A DNA stretch of 64,000 bases from assembly GCA_001414345.1 (NCBI GenBank), contig LLCB01000225.1:35044-99043 (forward strand), in the 5' to 3' direction. The notes beneath the pieces were generated by a model. That model made no database searches. It saw only the letters and a list, made by a program, of their open reading frames with translations, and had not been told where the DNA came from. Each line of letters starts with the position of its first letter. Within the stretch, counting starts at the first letter, position 1. The stretch is from Hymenoscyphus infarciens (lineage: Eukaryota > Ascomycota > Leotiomycetes > Helotiales > Helotiaceae). Positions 62,585 through 64,000 of this stretch are shown in pieces. The position numbers and the translations under genes were made by a program.

Positions 62585-64000
62585 TAGAACTTATTCTAGT
62601 AATAAAACTAGGTATTAGGTTCTAATTATTAGAACTTGTTCTAATATCTAGTAATATAGTTTATTAACTAGAACTTATTCTAGTAATAAACTTTAAGTTT
62701 TATTTATATACTTATTCTAATATCTATAGATTATAAGTTTTATTTATTAGAACTTATTCTAATAATAAAGCTAAGTAATAAGTTCTAATAATTAGAACTT
62801 AATATCTACTATTAGAATAAGTTCTAATAAATAGAACTTATTATATAGAGTTATTAGAATAGGTTCTAATAATTAGAACTTATTATCTAGAGTTATTAGA
62901 ATAGGTTATAATAATTAGAAGTTATTATCTACTACTAGAATAAGTTCTAATAATTAGAACTTATTATTTACTACTAGAATAAGTTCTAATAAATAGAACT
63001 TATAACTTATTACTTACTACTAGAATAAGTTCTAATAATTAGAACTTATAACTTACTACTAGAATAAGTTCTAATAAATTTTATAACTTATCACTTACTA
63101 CTAGAATAAGTTCTAATAATTAGAACTTATAACTTATAACTTCCTACTAGAATAAGTTCTAATAAATAGAACTTATAACTTATCACTAGAATAAGTTCTA
63201 ATAAATAGAACTTATAACTTATCACTAGAATAAGTTCTAATAAATAGAACTTATAACTTATCACTAGAATAAGTTCTAATAATTAGAACTTATTATTTAC
63301 TACTAGAATAAGTTCTAATAAATAGAACTTATAACTTATTACTTACTACTAGAATAAGTTCTAATAATTAGAACTTATAACTTACTACTAGAATAAGTTC
63401 TAATAAATAGAACTTATAACTTACTACTAGAATAAGTTCTAATAAATAGAACTTATAACTTACTACTAGAATAAGTTCTATTAAATAGAACTTATAACTT
63501 ATTACTTACTACTAGAATAAGTTCTAATAATTAGAACTTATAACTTATTACTTACTACTAGAATAAGTTCTAATAAATAGAACTTATAACTTCCTACTAG
63601 AATAAGTTCTAATAAATAGAACTTATAACTTACTACTAGAATAAGTTCTAATAAATAGAACTTATAACTTATTACTAGAATAAGTTCTAATAAATAGAAC
63701 TTATAACTTATTACTAGAATAAGTTCTAATAAATAGAACTTATAACTTATTACTAGAATAAGTTCTAATAAATAGAACTTATAACTTACTACTAGAATAA
63801 GTTCTAATAATTAGAACTTATACTACTAGAATAAGTTCTAATAAATAGAACTTATGCCTTACTACTAGAATAAGTTCTAATAATTAGAACTTATAACTTA
63901 TTACTTACTACTAGAATAAGTTCTAATAAATAGAACTTATAACTTCCTACTAGAATAAGTTCTAATAATTAGAACTTATGCCTTACTACTAGAATAAGTT
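62585..64000. repeat. Palindromic minisatellite, cut by the window end
   Basis: Units of about 39-50 bp each contain a near-perfect palindrome, AAGTTCTAATAATTAGAACTT or AAGTTCTAATAAATAGAACTT without its end base in some copies, separated by short linkers such as ATAACTTACTACTAG. Roughly 30 units are present, more uniform after about 62,940. In the first 200 bp the linker reads in the opposite sense (AACTTATTCTAGTAATAAA), so the array changes orientation near 62,780. Confidence 0.85.

Noticed and set aside
62585..64000. Regular short repeats resembling a CRISPR array
   Set aside because: Spacers are not unique (the linkers are the same few words), the DNA is eukaryotic, and no cas genes exist.

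Overview
The window reads as nuclear DNA of a filamentous ascomycete (Pezizomycotina). The genes carry many introns of 45-72 bp with GTANGT-type donors and CTAAC/CTAAT-type branch sites. The AT-rich blocks have almost no CpA or TpG dinucleotides and a great excess of TpA, which is the signature of repeat-induced point mutation (RIP). The gene set (cAMP-receptor-like GPCR, AzgA-type purine permease, MAL-type sugar permease, aldo-keto reductase) would suit a Leotiomycetes-like plant-associated or saprotrophic fungus, but the class is only a guess.

Layout. Positions 1 to about 9,900 are a RIP-destroyed block with a Ty3/gypsy polyprotein on the minus strand. From about 9,900 to 39,300 lies a gene island interrupted by an AT-rich patch (19,900-21,400). 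It holds a seven-helix receptor gene (12,290-13,771, minus), a secreted proline-rich protein with a duplicated module bounded by Lys-Arg sites (23,682-25,800, plus), an azgA-like purine permease (26,457-28,565, minus, convergent with the former), a methyltransferase-like protein that has lost its cofactor motif (30,929-33,148, plus) and a broken aldo-keto reductase (36,709-37,803, plus). From 39,370 to 46,300 are nested transposons: two copies of a PIF/Harbinger-like MITE (one nearly intact, one heavily mutated and inverted), two copies of a hAT-like element and a 0.9-kb direct duplication. A sugar permease gene follows (46,975-49,027, minus). After a short RIP patch (50,060-51,480) comes a gene-free stretch rich in odd repeats: a roughly 160-bp tandem array built on a TTTGTTGCA core, and a hairpin element with 36-bp perfect arms enclosing telomere-like CCCTAA units. 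The rest (55,190-64,000) is RIP-mutated and ends in a palindromic minisatellite that runs off the window.

The genes do not form an obvious pathway or biosynthetic cluster. Two are nutrient importers (purines, alpha-glucosides), one is a probable surface receptor and one a secreted protein, so the island looks like a surface or environment-facing gene patch embedded in heterochromatin. I found no rRNA, convincing tRNA or CRISPR array. Exon borders were read by eye from splice signals and frame continuity; no alignment or database search was run.
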